A program made the position numbers and the translations under genes. Of a stretch of 8,297 nucleotides of DNA, positions 1-6,606 are shown piece after piece (the first letter of the stretch is position 1; each line of letters opens with the position of its first letter). The notes beneath the pieces were generated by a model, which saw nothing but the letters and a program-made list of their open reading frames with translations, ran no database searches and was not told the DNA's origin. The DNA comes from Pirellulaceae bacterium. GTDB taxonomy: Bacteria; Planctomycetota; Planctomycetia; Pirellulales; Pirellulaceae. Where the stretch lies: assembly GCA_020846515.1 (NCBI GenBank), contig JADLDX010000559.1, positions 1 through 8,297 of the forward strand, in the 5' to 3' direction.

Positions 1-979
1 TCAGCTCGCGCTGCGCATGCGTCATCGGCTTGGGTGGGGCAGTGAAGCCACCATAGAGCGCAACTTGAAATCCTTCTTGTTGATCAGCCTCTTCCAAAAT
101 GTCTGACAGCTGTCGCTCGAACCAGTGCTGGGCGGCCGCATCGGGCACGCGCACATTCCAACGGAGGATGGCCAAATCGGGCACAACGTTTACAGCGCCA
201 CCGCCCGTAAAGTTACCTAGATTGATCGTCGTATCGGGATGTTTGCCGTTCAAACGATCCAGCGCGCTGGCCAACTGGCTGGCCAGGGCGATGGCGTTTC
301 GGCCGGCCGCGAAGTCGCGGCCTGCGTGCGCTGCACGGCCGCGGACAACCACAGTGAAATTGCCTGATCCTTTGCGTTGGCCGACCAAGGCACCGCTGGG
401 CAAAGCGGGTTCAAACAGTAGTCCATAGTCGTGGGTGCGAGCCAGTGAGTCCCACAGTTCAGCCGAGGAGGGCGACCCAACCTCCTCATCGGGGGTGAGC
501 AAAAGTGTCCAACCCACTTCCGGCGCCAAACAAAAATGTTCGAGCGCTTCCAGCGCAGCGCGGGCGACAATGATGCCGCCTTTGGCATCGGCGGTGCCTG
601 GTCCAACCAAGCGCGCGTCGGTCACATGCTGGCATTTGGCTGGCTGGTGGGTGGGCAGATACACCGTGTCATAATGAATACCCAAGAGTACTCGTTGGTT
701 TGCCTGTGGCCTTACCTCCCACTTTAAGGCGACACCGGTCTCCATTGCTTGCTCATGTCCATCCCCGGCTACGCCTCGACGCGGGGGCAAAGCAATGCGT
801 TGGGCTGGCAAGGCTGGCACTCCAGACCAAGCCGATAACATGTCGGCAACTTCGTTCAGCCCAACCAAGTTTGCCGAGCCCGAGTTGACGTTGGCCAGTT
901 CGATCAGCTCGCTGGTCCAACGCGACTGATTAGCCGCAAGCCAAGCATGGGCCTCAGTTTGCGCAGATACGCTGTTCAT
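1..979 (-). CDS. M20-family metallopeptidase (CPG2/ArgE/DapE-like), C-terminus cut by window edge
   Basis: Reading the minus strand from ATG at 979-977 gives 326 open codons to the window edge with no stop. The M20 di-metal amidohydrolase signature is visible: IHYDTVY (H102, D104), GTADAKGG (bridging D131), PDEEVGS (general base E165, metal ligand E166) and LLFEP (metal ligand E190). The lid/dimerisation domain follows, with RAAHAG (H218) and NVVPD (265-269). The last metal-binding His of the family lies outside the window; relatives run to about 380-410 residues, so some 60-80 are missing. No signal peptide is seen, so it is probably cytoplasmic. Family members hydrolyse the amide bond of N-acyl or peptidyl amino acids. 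The order of motifs looks closest to the glutamate carboxypeptidase/ArgE branch, but substrate cannot be read from sequence. The ATG has a weak SD (TAGGT, 986-990) six bases upstream. It is divergent from the kinase gene. Confidence 0.9.
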   Translation of the reverse strand, partial: MNSVSAQTEAHAWLAANQSRWTSELIELANVNSGSANLVGLNEVADMLSAWSGVPALPAQRIALPPRRGVAGDGHEQAMETGVALKWEVRPQANQRVLLGIHYDTVYLPTHQPAKCQHVTDARLVGPGTADAKGGIIVARAALEALEHFCLAPEVGWTLLLTPDEEVGSPSSAELWDSLARTHDYGLLFEPALPSGALVGQRKGSGNFTVVVRGRAAHAGRDFAAGRNAIALASQLASALDRLNGKHPDTTINLGNFTGGGAVNVVPDLAILRWNVRVPDAAAQHWFERQLSDILEEADQQEGFQVALYGGFTAPPKPMTHAQREL

Positions 980-1101
980 ATGGCTACCTAATGACGGCTT
1001 CGCGGTACATAACGGGTTCAGCAAAACAGTATCGCACAATCCAAGTGTTTGGGTATATCATCAATGCTAGAGCCGGTCGACAGCTTGGAATCGCGACTGA
1101 G

Positions 1102-1129
1102 CTGGGAAACAATCCTCCCAGGAATTTTT
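1102..1129 (+). terminator. Terminator-like hairpin in kinase leader (weak candidate)
   Basis: CTGGGA (1102-1107) pairs perfectly with TCCCAG (1116-1121) around an 8-base loop, and a T5 run follows at 1125-1129 after three bases. On the plus strand this has the form of a short intrinsic terminator. No plus-strand gene lies upstream, so if real it would act in the kinase 5' leader (attenuation) or stop antisense transcription. A six-pair stem is short, so chance is possible. Confidence 0.3.
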
Positions 1130-1164
1130 CGATGATTCCAGCAGAATAGTGGATATACAAACCC

Positions 1165-1194
1165 ACTTTTGGCTGCAAACCTTGTACTTTTGGC
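1165..1194. repeat. Direct repeat ACTTTTGGC, two copies 21 bp apart
   Basis: ACTTTTGGC occurs at 1165-1173 and 1186-1194. The start-to-start distance of 21 bp is two helical turns, so both copies would face the same side of the DNA, as sites for a cooperative regulator often do. It lies between the divergent peptidase and kinase genes. A related string, ACTTTTGGCTGCA, also occurs inside the UvrC-like coding region near 4000, which argues for chance. Confidence 0.25.
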
Positions 1195-1340
1195 CTTACT
1201 ATGAATGCAGACGCGAATCCGCCTGCGGTCAGGGAACCGGCGTCTGCACTATTGGGAACCGCAAGTGGCTCGATCCCGATTCGTGTTGAAGTGCTTGCAC
1301 ACGCCCGGGCAAGCTGGAGCGCAACTGGCCCTGCCCGCTG

Positions 1341-1374
1341 AGGTCCAGGCAGCCTGAGGTGTTGCCTGCCACCT
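1341..1374 (+). promoter_or_regulatory. Leader hairpin just upstream of the kinase ribosome binding site
   Basis: AGGT (1341-1344) pairs with ACCT (1371-1374) and GGCAG (1348-1352) with CTGCC (1366-1370). A CCA bulge separates the two helices and the loop is 13 bases. The structure ends eight bases before the Shine-Dalgarno, so it could influence translation of the kinase, but there is no direct support for that. Confidence 0.25.
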
Positions 1375-1382
1375 AGTCCCGC

Positions 1383-1389
1383 GAAGGAG
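1383..1389 (+). promoter_or_regulatory. Ribosome binding site fixing a TTG start for the kinase
   Basis: GAAGGAG lies six bases before TTG at 1396-1398. This strong match decides the start: the next in-frame ATG codes for Met98, inside the second membrane helix, so starting there would destroy the membrane domain. Confidence 0.8.
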
Positions 1390-1395
1390 TTCATC

Positions 1396-3171
1396 TTGAC
1401 ACCCCCCAATGATCTGGAAGCCACGCTCGACGCCTCTGAAGCGATCGAGTTTCGCGACAAGTTGGCTGGTAACGCTGAAGCAGAACAGCGGCGACCGGTC
1501 GACATTGTAGATGCCAGCGTAGGTGAATCGAAGGAAGCTTTGCGATTACTTCGCACTCGGTTAGCCGCCGTGACCTTTGCATTAAGTATTGGTTTCTCTG
1601 CCTTTGCTCTATGGTTAACCGTGGCTCAATTGGCGGGGCTGAGTGACAACGGGTGGGCTTGGACACTGGCAGAATATTCGCTGACGATGTTTTTTGTCGG
1701 CACGGCCATTTGGCTGCGTGGCTCAAGCGAAATGTCAACGCGTTGCGCCCGCACGATCGAATTGTTGGTCTTCGGATTGCCATCGCTCTTTTTCGCTGCC
1801 CTCACGGCTCGGGGCATCGTATCCAGCGTGCACGAGTTTGATGCTATTTTTCCTATCACGCTGCATGGCTGGACGATCTTGATATTCGCCCATGCGATAT
1901 TCATACCCAATCCGTGGCGCAGGGCCGCACTCGTGTCCATCGTGATTGCCTTGACTCCAATTGTGGCCGCTTTGGCTACCACCTTTGTGGATAAGCACAC
2001 TGGCGATGTGGTGAAAGAAGATCCTAGTGCCCTGATCGAAATGGCCTTGGGGCTGGTGGCAACAGCGACGGTAGCGATTGTGGGCGTGCATACCATCAAC
2101 CGCTTGCGCAGTGAGGTATTCGAGGCCAAGCAGTTTGGTCGTTATCGTTTGCGTGAGCGGCTGGGTAGTGGCGGCATGGGAGAAGTGTACCTGGCGGAGC
2201 ATCAGTTACTGCGTCGACCTTGTGCGATCAAGATGATTCGACCTGAACGCGCTGGTGATGCCAAGATGATGGCCCGATTTGAGCGCGAGGTGCAAGCCAC
2301 CGCCAAGCTCAGTCACTGGAATAGCATTTACATTTACGACTATGGCCATACGGCTGATGGAACATTGTATTACGTGATGGAGTACTTGCCAGGTCTAACG
2401 CTGCAGGAGTTAGTCAGCAAGGCAGGGCCGCTGGCGCCATCACGCATTATTTACTTGATGCGTCAAGTATGTTCGGCCTTGCATGAGGCCCATGGGCTGG
2501 GCCTGATTCATCGCGACGTCAAGCCGGCCAATATCTTTGTCTCGGAGCGTGGTGGCCAGTTTGATGTGGCCAAACTCTTGGATTTTGGTTTGGTAAAGCC
2601 TCTTCACGGACTGCATAACGGTCGCGCTACGGAGGATACGGTCGACAGCCCTGCTACGGAGCTGACGATCGACGGTGGTTTCGCTGGATCGCCCCTATAC
2701 ATGTCGCCTGAGCAGGCTCTGGGGGAAGAAACGCCAGATCCGCGATCGGATATCTATTCGCTAGGTGCCGTGGGATACTTCATGCTGACTGGGAAGCCAC
2801 CCTTTTCAGCCACGCATGCGATGCGCGTCATCCTGCAGCATCTGAACGACGCTCCAACTCCGCCTTCGCAAGCGTTGGATCGAGAGTTGAACTGGCAGAT
2901 TCCGGCGGATCTGGAGTCCGTGATCTTGCGTTGCATGCAGAAGGATCCTGAACAGCGTTTTCGGTCTGTGTGCGAGCTTGACGCTGCATTGGCGGCCTGC
3001 ATGGACGCAGATGACTGGGATTATCAACGAGCGCACCAGTGGTGGCACGCGCACTGTCCGAAGCTACGCGCCGCCCAAGATCCACGACGGGCCTCTTCCC
3101 CGGTCGATGATCGAGCGGCAATCGCTCCCTGCCGATGCTCGGTTTTTTGTCTTGACAGCTCTGGCTCGTAG
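1396..3171 (+). CDS. Membrane-anchored Ser/Thr protein kinase, six N-terminal TM helices + C-terminal kinase domain
   Basis: 591 residues. An acidic N-terminal tail (1-50) precedes about six hydrophobic helices (roughly 57-79, 88-108, 120-141, 152-170, 176-197, 211-232). A complete Hanks-type kinase domain follows (about 250-535): glycine loop GSGGMGEVY (257-265), ATP-binding K279 in CAIKM, helix-C E298, catalytic HRDVKPAN (372-379, D374), DFG (396-398), SPE (437-439), D452 in SDIYSLG, and R521 near the end of the fold. All catalytic residues are present, so it should be active. The activation segment holds several threonines (412, 415, 421, 424) that could be autophosphorylated. No extracellular sensor domain is seen; any signal would have to act through the helices or their short loops. 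HWNSI (307-311) replaces the usual HPNI-type motif. The tail after WW (549-550) is low in recognisable sequence and overlaps a terminator-like hairpin. Substrate and signal are unknown. Confidence 0.93.
   Translation: MTPPNDLEATLDASEAIEFRDKLAGNAEAEQRRPVDIVDASVGESKEALRLLRTRLAAVTFALSIGFSAFALWLTVAQLAGLSDNGWAWTLAEYSLTMFFVGTAIWLRGSSEMSTRCARTIELLVFGLPSLFFAALTARGIVSSVHEFDAIFPITLHGWTILIFAHAIFIPNPWRRAALVSIVIALTPIVAALATTFVDKHTGDVVKEDPSALIEMALGLVATATVAIVGVHTINRLRSEVFEAKQFGRYRLRERLGSGGMGEVYLAEHQLLRRPCAIKMIRPERAGDAKMMARFEREVQATAKLSHWNSIYIYDYGHTADGTLYYVMEYLPGLTLQELVSKAGPLAPSRIIYLMRQVCSALHEAHGLGLIHRDVKPANIFVSERGGQFDVAKLLDFGLVKPLHGLHNGRATEDTVDSPATELTIDGGFAGSPLYMSPEQALGEETPDPRSDIYSLGAVGYFMLTGKPPFSATHAMRVILQHLNDAPTPPSQALDRELNWQIPADLESVILRCMQKDPEQRFRSVCELDAALAACMDADDWDYQRAHQWWHAHCPKLRAAQDPRRASSPVDDRAAIAPCRCSVFCLDSSGS
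3112..3148 (+). terminator. Intrinsic terminator candidate inside the 3' end of the kinase gene
   Basis: CGAGCGGCA (3112-3120) pairs with TGCCG (3130-3134) and, after a 3-base bulge, CTCG (3138-3141): nine pairs around a 9-base loop. G3142 and a T6 run (3143-3148) follow directly. This is the best terminator shape in the window, yet it lies before the kinase stop codon (3169-3171). In another frame a TGA at 3108-3110 sits just ahead of the hairpin. Confidence 0.55.
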
Positions 3172-3227
3172 CATTGGGGATGGATTTTGACGAGTCGCGG
3201 AGCGATTCGCCCACATTGTCCAGTCCT

Positions 3228-3251
3228 AGCAGGCCCAAAATTTGGGCTGCT
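3228..3251. repeat. Inverted repeat / hairpin between kinase and UvrC-like genes
   Basis: AGCA (3228-3231) and GCCC (3233-3236) pair with GGGC (3244-3247) and TGCT (3248-3251), with G3232 bulged; the A/T centre can extend the helix. No T run follows on either strand, so it is a weak terminator candidate. It may instead be a processing site, an operator or chance. Confidence 0.35.
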
Positions 3252-3270
3252 GTCTGTCCACGCGGTGGCT

Positions 3271-3288
3271 GAATTCGAGTAGAATTCG
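3271..3288. repeat. Tandem GAATTCG repeats one helical turn apart
   Basis: GAATTCG occurs at 3271-3277 and 3282-3288, 11 bp apart, within the 165-base gap before the UvrC-like gene. Each core is palindromic. The arrangement could be a small operator, but no regulator is known and no promoter is evident next to it. Confidence 0.25.
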
Positions 3289-3336
3289 GGCGTTGGGCCA
3301 GATCGCGCTGGAGGTGCTAAAGAACGGGAATCGAGC

Positions 3337-4500
3337 ATGGATGCAGGCTGGGATGAATCGACGTTCGTCGACTTTGGCACCGATTCGCTTTATCCATATC
3401 GGCGCGAATCGCTGCCAAGCGTGGCTGCGGAGGAACGAGCTGACCTGCAAAGACTGGTGCGCCAGAAACTGCCCAAGTTGCCAGGTGTTTATGGCATGAT
3501 CGATCTGCTCGGTCGATTGGTGTACGTCGGCAAGTCGAAGTGTTTGCGCAATCGAGTGCTCAGTTACTTTCTGCCTCATAACGAAGAAGACAAGGCTGGA
3601 CGGATTGTTCAGTCAGCGGCGCAGATCGTTTGGGAAACACAGCCTACTGAGTTCGCAGCCTTGCTGCGCGAGCAGTATCTCATTCGACGTTGGCAACCAC
3701 GATTCAACACGCAAGGCATTCCCAGACGGCAACGACCTGTGCATATTTGTTTGGGGCGGGGGCCAGCCGAGCAACTCTACACATCGCGCACTGCCGATGC
3801 CAAGAGTGTGTGTTGCGTCGGACCATTTCAAGGCGCGACCCGCGCTGCCCGTGCGGTGGAAGTGTTGAATCGGCTGTTTAAGCTACGAGATTGTAGCAGT
3901 GATCAACGTTTTTCCTTCAGCGATCAACTGCAGCTGTTCGACATTGCTCCGCGGCCCGGTTGTATACGGTACGAAATTGAGACCTGCCTTGGTCCCTGTA
4001 CTTTTGGCTGCACTCGCGGCGCGTACGACAAACACGTATCGATGGCTCGTGCATTTCTGACCGGCGCAGATAGTCGTCCCGTGGATTGGTTAGAGGCGCA
4101 GATGGCCGTGGCAGCGGAACGTTTGCATTTCGAACAGGCCGCGCGACTACGTGATGATTTACAGGCCGTTAAATGGTTAGCCCGACGCGTGGGCGACGTG
4201 GCGGCGGCTCGCCGAAGCTTTACGTTTGTGTATCGCCCCCCGGCAATCGACCATCCAGACGTGTGGTATTTGATTCGCCGCGGTGTCGTTGAAGGAGCGC
4301 TGGCCGCGCCTAAAACAGCCAGGCAGCGACAGCAGGTCGACCGGGCCATTGCCCAATGGCTGGAGCAGGACAATCACGTCGGTCAGCGATTTTCGCCTCG
4401 GCCAGAGACGTTGGCTTTAGTTACCAGTTGGTTTCACAACCAGCGTAGCGAGCTGCAACATACCTATCGTCCCGATTCGCCACTATCGACGCCTGCGTGA
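3337..4500 (+). CDS. UvrC-like GIY-YIG endonuclease with UVR motif, lacking the C-terminal nuclease half
   Basis: 387 residues. A GIY-YIG domain spans about 46-125: GVY (50-52), YVGKS (63-67), R71/R73 in LRNRVLSYF, and catalytic E112 in LLREQYLI, followed by the family's PRFN (121-124). The UvrC cysteine set comes next: C186, C209, C217, C221 (plus C225), the region that binds a [4Fe-4S] cluster in bacterial UvrC. A UVR motif (about 255-280, AAERLHFEQAARLRDD) is the UvrB-contacting segment. In UvrC the GIY-YIG domain makes the 3' incision during nucleotide excision repair. The RNase H-like 5' nuclease and helix-hairpin-helix domains of UvrC (about 600 residues) are absent; residues 295-325 may be a remnant of the region that starts the missing half. 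It is like E. coli Cho in lacking the second nuclease, but Cho, as I recall, lacks UVR. ATG 3337 follows GGGAA by six bases; a better SD (GGAGGT, 3310-3315) is 21 bases away, too far. Confidence 0.9.
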   Translation: MDAGWDESTFVDFGTDSLYPYRRESLPSVAAEERADLQRLVRQKLPKLPGVYGMIDLLGRLVYVGKSKCLRNRVLSYFLPHNEEDKAGRIVQSAAQIVWETQPTEFAALLREQYLIRRWQPRFNTQGIPRRQRPVHICLGRGPAEQLYTSRTADAKSVCCVGPFQGATRAARAVEVLNRLFKLRDCSSDQRFSFSDQLQLFDIAPRPGCIRYEIETCLGPCTFGCTRGAYDKHVSMARAFLTGADSRPVDWLEAQMAVAAERLHFEQAARLRDDLQAVKWLARRVGDVAAARRSFTFVYRPPAIDHPDVWYLIRRGVVEGALAAPKTARQRQQVDRAIAQWLEQDNHVGQRFSPRPETLALVTSWFHNQRSELQHTYRPDSPLSTPA

Positions 4501-4542
4501 ACCGACCGTACATTAGTCGGTTGCTGACTTCTTGACTGAAGT
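4500..4542 (+). terminator. Two consecutive hairpins after the UvrC-like gene (weak terminator or leader)
   Basis: AACCGAC (4500-4506, starting at the last base of the stop codon) pairs perfectly with GTCGGTT (4516-4522) around a 9-base loop. A second stem follows: ACTTC (4527-4531) with GAAGT (4538-4542), 6-base loop. Neither is followed by a T run, so efficient intrinsic termination is doubtful. They occupy half of the 93-base gap before the dehydratase gene and could reduce read-through. Confidence 0.35.
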
Positions 4543-4580
4543 TCCGGCAGTACGTTGCCCCACCATTGCACTTAAACATA

Positions 4581-4586
4581 AGAAGG
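4581..4586 (+). promoter_or_regulatory. Ribosome binding site for a GTG start of the dehydratase
   Basis: AGAAGG lies seven bases before GTG at 4594-4596. An ATG at 4589 is out of frame. The GTG start gives a protein of the length expected for the YjhG/YagF family. Confidence 0.7.
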
Positions 4587-4593
4587 CCATGTC

Positions 4594-6564
4594 GTGCCTA
4601 CCGAGCTTGACACCTGGTTCGAATTGACTGCGGAACGCGCCTCTAGCAATCGCACGAGTGCGGCTGGCCCGAGCGGCTCATTGGACTTGACGGACGAGAT
4701 GCTGCGAAATTGGCCTAGCGGCGACCTGTTTGGCTTGACCCAAAACGCTGGCATGGGTTGGGATCCGCAGTTGATGGCAGGTCCACAATTTCTTTTGCTT
4801 AGTACGCTAGGCGGCTTTCGAGACGACAATGTTCAGCCGGTCGCTTTGGGATACCATAAAGGTCATTGGGAAGTTGGCTTGCAGGTGCGCGCGGCGGCGG
4901 AAACGATTACTGCAGCCGGCGGGATTCCGTTTGCAGCCTATTGCAGTGACCCATGCGATGGTCGTTCGCAGGGCACCGTCGGCATGTTCGACTCATTGCC
5001 CTATCGCAACGACGCCGCCATTGTCATGCGCCGTTTGATCCGTTCCCTGCCCGGTCGCAGCGGTGTGTTGTGTGTGGCCACCTGCGACAAGGGGTTACCC
5101 GCATCGATGATCGCTATTGCCGGTTGCAGTGACCTGCCCGGCATTATTGTGCCGGGCGGTGTAACATTGCCGCCTGTTTCCGGCGAAGATACGGCCAAGG
5201 TTCAAACGATCGGCGCCCGCTATTCACACGGAGAATTGTCATTAGAAGATGCCGCAGCAGCGGGTTGCCGGGCTTGCGCCAGTCCGGGAGGCGGCTGCCA
5301 ATTCTTAGGTACTGCGGCGACCAGTCAAGTCGTAGCGGAGGCCATGGGACTGACGGTACCCCATGCTGCCCTGGCACCCAGCGGTGAACCGCTGTGGTTG
5401 GATATGGCGCGGGTATCAGCCCAAGCCCTGATGAAGCTGGCACAGCACAAGATCTCACTTAAGAAGATCCTTACCCCGGCCGCTGTTCGCAACGCGATCA
5501 TGGTGCATGCGGCGTGTGGTGGTTCGACCAACCTGCTGCTGCACATCCCGGCGATCGCACATGCCGCAGGACTCGAACGACCCACGGTGCATGATTGGAT
5601 TGATGCCAATCGTCGCGTATCACGCTTTGTCGATGTACTTCCTAATGTCCCCAAGAATCATCCGACCCTCAGATTGTATTTGGCCGGCGGTGTACCGGAG
5701 ATCATGTGGCATCTTCGTGAAGCCAACCTGATCGATGGTGATTGTCTAACGGCCTCTGGCCTGACCTGGCATCAGATACTCGACACCTGGCGCAGCAGTT
5801 CGCGCCGGGCTGCACTGCGTGATCTGCTCAAGTCGCGCGATGGCGTCGATCCAGACGATGTCATCATTCCTCCTTCCATCGCCAAGGCGCGAGGCATGAC
5901 AAGTACGATTGTCTTGCCGACCGGTAACATCTGTCCTGATGGGGCGGTCATCAAAGCCACCAGCATCGACCCGGAAGTTGTCGGTAGCGACGGCGTTTTT
6001 CGGCACACCGGTCCGGCGAAAGTATTCACCAGTGAGCATGCCGCGATCTCGGCCATCAAGAAGCAAACAGATCGCACCATTCAATCAGGCGATGTCATCG
6101 TGTTAATGGGTTGTGGCCCATTGGGTACGGGGATGGAGGAGACTTACCAACTCACTTCAGCGCTCAAGTATTTGAAGTTCGGCAAGCATGTTACGTTGTT
6201 GACCGACGCGCGTTTTTCGGGTGTTAGCACAGGCGCCTGCGTGGGGCATATGGGCCCAGAAGCATTGGCTGGAGGACCGATCGGCAAACTGCGCGATGGC
6301 GACATGATCGAAGTCATCATCGATCGCAATACACTAACCGGTTCCATAAACTTCATCGGAATTGGCGAGCAGCGTCTGAGTCCGGTGGATGCGCAGCGCA
6401 TGTTGGACACTCGTCCGTTGCATCCGGACTTACATGCCGACCCACGCTTGCCGGATGACACTCGCCTATGGGCAGCTCTTCAACGCGTAGGTGGCGGCAC
6501 TTGGGGCGGCTGCGTCTACGACGTGGACCGCATTATCGAAGCGCTCGAACGCGGCTCGAAGTAA
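4594..6564 (+). CDS. yjhG: D-xylonate dehydratase, YjhG/YagF type (IlvD/Edd superfamily)
   Basis: 656 residues, against 655 for E. coli YjhG as I recall it, and collinear with it. The family enzyme dehydrates D-xylonate to 2-dehydro-3-deoxy-D-pentonate (Dahms or Weimberg route of xylose catabolism) using an Fe-S cluster and Mg2+, in the cytoplasm. Conserved stretches: PSGDLFG (41-47), NAGMGW (51-56), [10 protein letters not shown] (118-127), [10 protein letters not shown] (131-140), CDKGLPA (164-170, C164 and K166), [12 protein letters not shown] (230-241, C235), [15 protein letters not shown] (309-323), [12 protein letters not shown] (508-519), [12 protein letters not shown] (538-549, catalytic-type S542) and [11 protein letters not shown] (634-644). 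The canonical first cluster cysteine of IlvD seems replaced by HKGHWE (88-93), with C117/C121 as possible substitutes; this appears to be a family trait. No aldolase, dehydrogenase or transporter of the pathway is adjacent. A related aldonic acid could be the true substrate. Convergent with trmL, 20 bases apart. Confidence 0.94.
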   Translation: MPTELDTWFELTAERASSNRTSAAGPSGSLDLTDEMLRNWPSGDLFGLTQNAGMGWDPQLMAGPQFLLLSTLGGFRDDNVQPVALGYHKGHWEVGLQVRAAAETITAAGGIPFAAYCSDPCDGRSQGTVGMFDSLPYRNDAAIVMRRLIRSLPGRSGVLCVATCDKGLPASMIAIAGCSDLPGIIVPGGVTLPPVSGEDTAKVQTIGARYSHGELSLEDAAAAGCRACASPGGGCQFLGTAATSQVVAEAMGLTVPHAALAPSGEPLWLDMARVSAQALMKLAQHKISLKKILTPAAVRNAIMVHAACGGSTNLLLHIPAIAHAAGLERPTVHDWIDANRRVSRFVDVLPNVPKNHPTLRLYLAGGVPEIMWHLREANLIDGDCLTASGLTWHQILDTWRSSSRRAALRDLLKSRDGVDPDDVIIPPSIAKARGMTSTIVLPTGNICPDGAVIKATSIDPEVVGSDGVFRHTGPAKVFTSEHAAISAIKKQTDRTIQSGDVIVLMGCGPLGTGMEETYQLTSALKYLKFGKHVTLLTDARFSGVSTGACVGHMGPEALAGGPIGKLRDGDMIEVIIDRNTLTGSINFIGIGEQRLSPVDAQRMLDTRPLHPDLHADPRLPDDTRLWAALQRVGGGTWGGCVYDVDRIIEALERGSK

Positions 6565-6581
6565 GACCCATTAAGCGTAAG

Positions 6582-6606
6582 TGGCTAGTCGCTACCGACA
6601 TAGCCA
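6582..6606. terminator. Hairpin between convergent yjhG and trmL, overlapping the trmL stop
   Basis: TGGCTAGTCG (6582-6591) pairs with CGAC (6596-6599) and TAGCCA (6601-6606), leaving one bulged A (6600) and a CTAC loop: ten pairs. It sits where two convergent genes meet, as a bidirectional terminator would, but no long T run flanks it. It contains the trmL stop codon (6585-6587) and the last trmL codons. Confidence 0.5.

Larger units (their letters stand above)
980..1395. other. Divergent intergenic region between peptidase and kinase genes
   Basis: These 416 bases separate two divergently transcribed genes, so promoters for both should lie here. I found no convincing -35/-10 pair on either strand. 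The region holds a terminator-like hairpin (1102-1129), a nine-base direct repeat 21 bases apart (1165-1194), and a hairpin just ahead of the kinase ribosome binding site (1341-1374). A minus-strand reading frame runs through it from inside the kinase gene and ends at 984, but has no recognisable domain and looks like a chance frame. Confidence 0.6.

Noticed and set aside
250..606. Minus-strand reading frame of 118 codons inside the peptidase region
   Set aside because: It is out of frame with the peptidase, whose frame is open over the same stretch and carries the M20 motifs.
1303..1310. Palindrome GCCCGGGC upstream of the kinase
   Set aside because: An eight-base GC palindrome is expected by chance at this base composition and has no partner structure.
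984..1556. Minus-strand reading frame of 190 codons covering the divergent intergenic region
   Set aside because: It begins inside the kinase gene, has no recognisable domain, and its only SD-like support is absent; its composition fits a chance frame.
1626..2202. Two overlapping minus-strand frames of 155-167 codons opposite the kinase membrane domain
   Set aside because: They are antisense to the kinase gene and have no recognisable features or start signals.
3152..3157. Perfect -35 consensus TTGACA at the end of the kinase gene
   Set aside because: No TATAAT-like -10 lies 16-18 bases downstream (the sequence there is TTGGGG/TGGGGA), and the hexamer is within coding sequence.
4532..4537. 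TTGACT as a possible -35 for the dehydratase gene
   Set aside because: The -10 position reads TTGCCC, and the hexamer is the loop of a small hairpin.
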